Both the position numbers and the translations under genes were made by a program. DNA of 13,329 nt from Planctomycetes bacterium RBG_16_43_13 (lineage in GTDB: Bacteria; Planctomycetota; MHYJ01): assembly GCA_001828445.1 (NCBI GenBank), contig MHYJ01000107.1, positions 6,871 to 20,199 on the forward strand, in the 5' to 3' direction. Positions 12,980-13,329 of the stretch are shown piece after piece. Within the stretch, counting starts at the first letter, position 1, and the number at the start of each line of letters is the position of its first letter. The notes below the pieces were generated by a model. It ran no database searches and was not told the origin of the DNA. It was given only the letters and a program-made list of their open reading frames with translations.

Positions 12980-13329
12980 ATGGAACTAAAAGGCAAAACA
13001 GTGGTTATATTAGTTGAGGATTTGTATCAGGAGTTGGAGGTGTGGTATCCGCTCTATCGGCTCCGAGAGGCGGGGGCGGTGGTTGTGGTAGTTGGGACGG
13101 GCAAGAAATCGTATAAGAGCAAGCTCGGTTATGAGGTTCAGCCGAATGCGGATATAAATGATGTGAAGGCGGGGGATTTTGATGGCATAATAATCCCTGG
13201 TGGATATGCACCCGACATACTCCGCAGATTTCCAGCGGTGAATGAATTTGTTGCGGATGTTTTCAAGCGAGGTGGTGTAGTTGCAGCTATATGCCACGGG
13301 CTATGGGTGTGCGTCTCGGCAAGGATACT
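12980..13329 (+). CDS. DJ-1/PfpI family protein, 3' end outside the window
   Basis: The first 116 residues of a protein of usually 165-190 aa are visible. The Rossmann-like fold starts KTVVILVEDLYQELEVWYPLYRL; Glu18 is in the position of the conserved acid. IIIPGGYAPDIL (70-81) and the nucleophile elbow AAICHGLW (102-109) with Cys105 and His106 complete the visible active site. Family members include intracellular PfpI-type peptidases, the stress chaperone Hsp31 group and enzymes that act on glyoxal or methylglyoxal; the fragment reads closest to the PfpI/YhbO branch. AAGGGAGG at 12965-12972 is a strong SD for the ATG at 12980. It is the fourth gene of the + strand set that includes aldo/keto reductase copy 2. 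Confidence 0.92.
   Translation, partial: MELKGKTVVILVEDLYQELEVWYPLYRLREAGAVVVVVGTGKKSYKSKLGYEVQPNADINDVKAGDFDGIIIPGGYAPDILRRFPAVNEFVADVFKRGGVVAAICHGLWVCVSARI

Overview
The window is a gene-dense piece of a bacterial chromosome. It has bacterial-type Shine-Dalgarno (SD) sequences, an outer-membrane-type lipoprotein signal suggesting a diderm, recognisable -35/-10 promoters and a tRNA-Cys. ATA isoleucine and AGA/AGG arginine codons are frequent throughout, and no host-specific marker is visible, so I cannot name the lineage. The content (two acyl-CoA dehydrogenases, a FAD-linked oxidase, two aldo/keto reductases) suggests a heterotroph that degrades fatty acids or other acyl-CoAs. No phage, transposon, CRISPR or plasmid functions are visible.

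Left block, + strand, 1-4631: a beta-oxidation operon. It contains the C-terminal third of a long-chain acyl-CoA synthetase, a stand-alone FadB-like 3-hydroxyacyl-CoA dehydrogenase, a separate enoyl-CoA hydratase, an acyl-CoA dehydrogenase, and an alpha/beta hydrolase whose only start that keeps the fold intact is ATT, overlapping the preceding stop codon. Together these cover activation, oxidation, hydration and the second oxidation. Thiolase and electron-transfer flavoprotein are not in the window.

Middle block: a convergent BepA-like M48 metalloprotease lipoprotein with TPRs (4639-5982, -) with its own promoter. Next is tRNA-Cys(GCA) (6118-6189, +). A four-gene minus-strand set runs from 9462 down to 6303: a 115-aa unknown protein, a second acyl-CoA dehydrogenase, an aldo/keto reductase, and a four-helix membrane protein. 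Between the dehydrogenase and the reductase lies an unusual AT-rich hairpin built from AGATT/AATCT words spaced 7-8 nt apart.

Right block, + strand: a GlcD-type FAD-linked oxidase (9573-11006) diverges from the minus set across a 110-bp gap. That gap carries back-to-back sigma70-like promoters whose -35 boxes sit in an inverted repeat. The oxidase ends in an intrinsic terminator, and the T-run of that terminator touches the SD of the next gene. The next four genes are tightly spaced: an exported helical-repeat protein, a second aldo/keto reductase, a small zinc-ribbon membrane protein, and the start of a DJ-1/PfpI protein cut by the window end. Pairing aldo/keto reductase with DJ-1 is compatible with reactive-carbonyl handling, but that is inference.

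Most of the window is ordinary metabolism. The items most worth a second look are the ATT start, the AGATT hairpin, the divergent promoter/operator region, and the uncharacterised small proteins that travel with the redox genes. I saw no clear sign of a wholly new multi-gene system.
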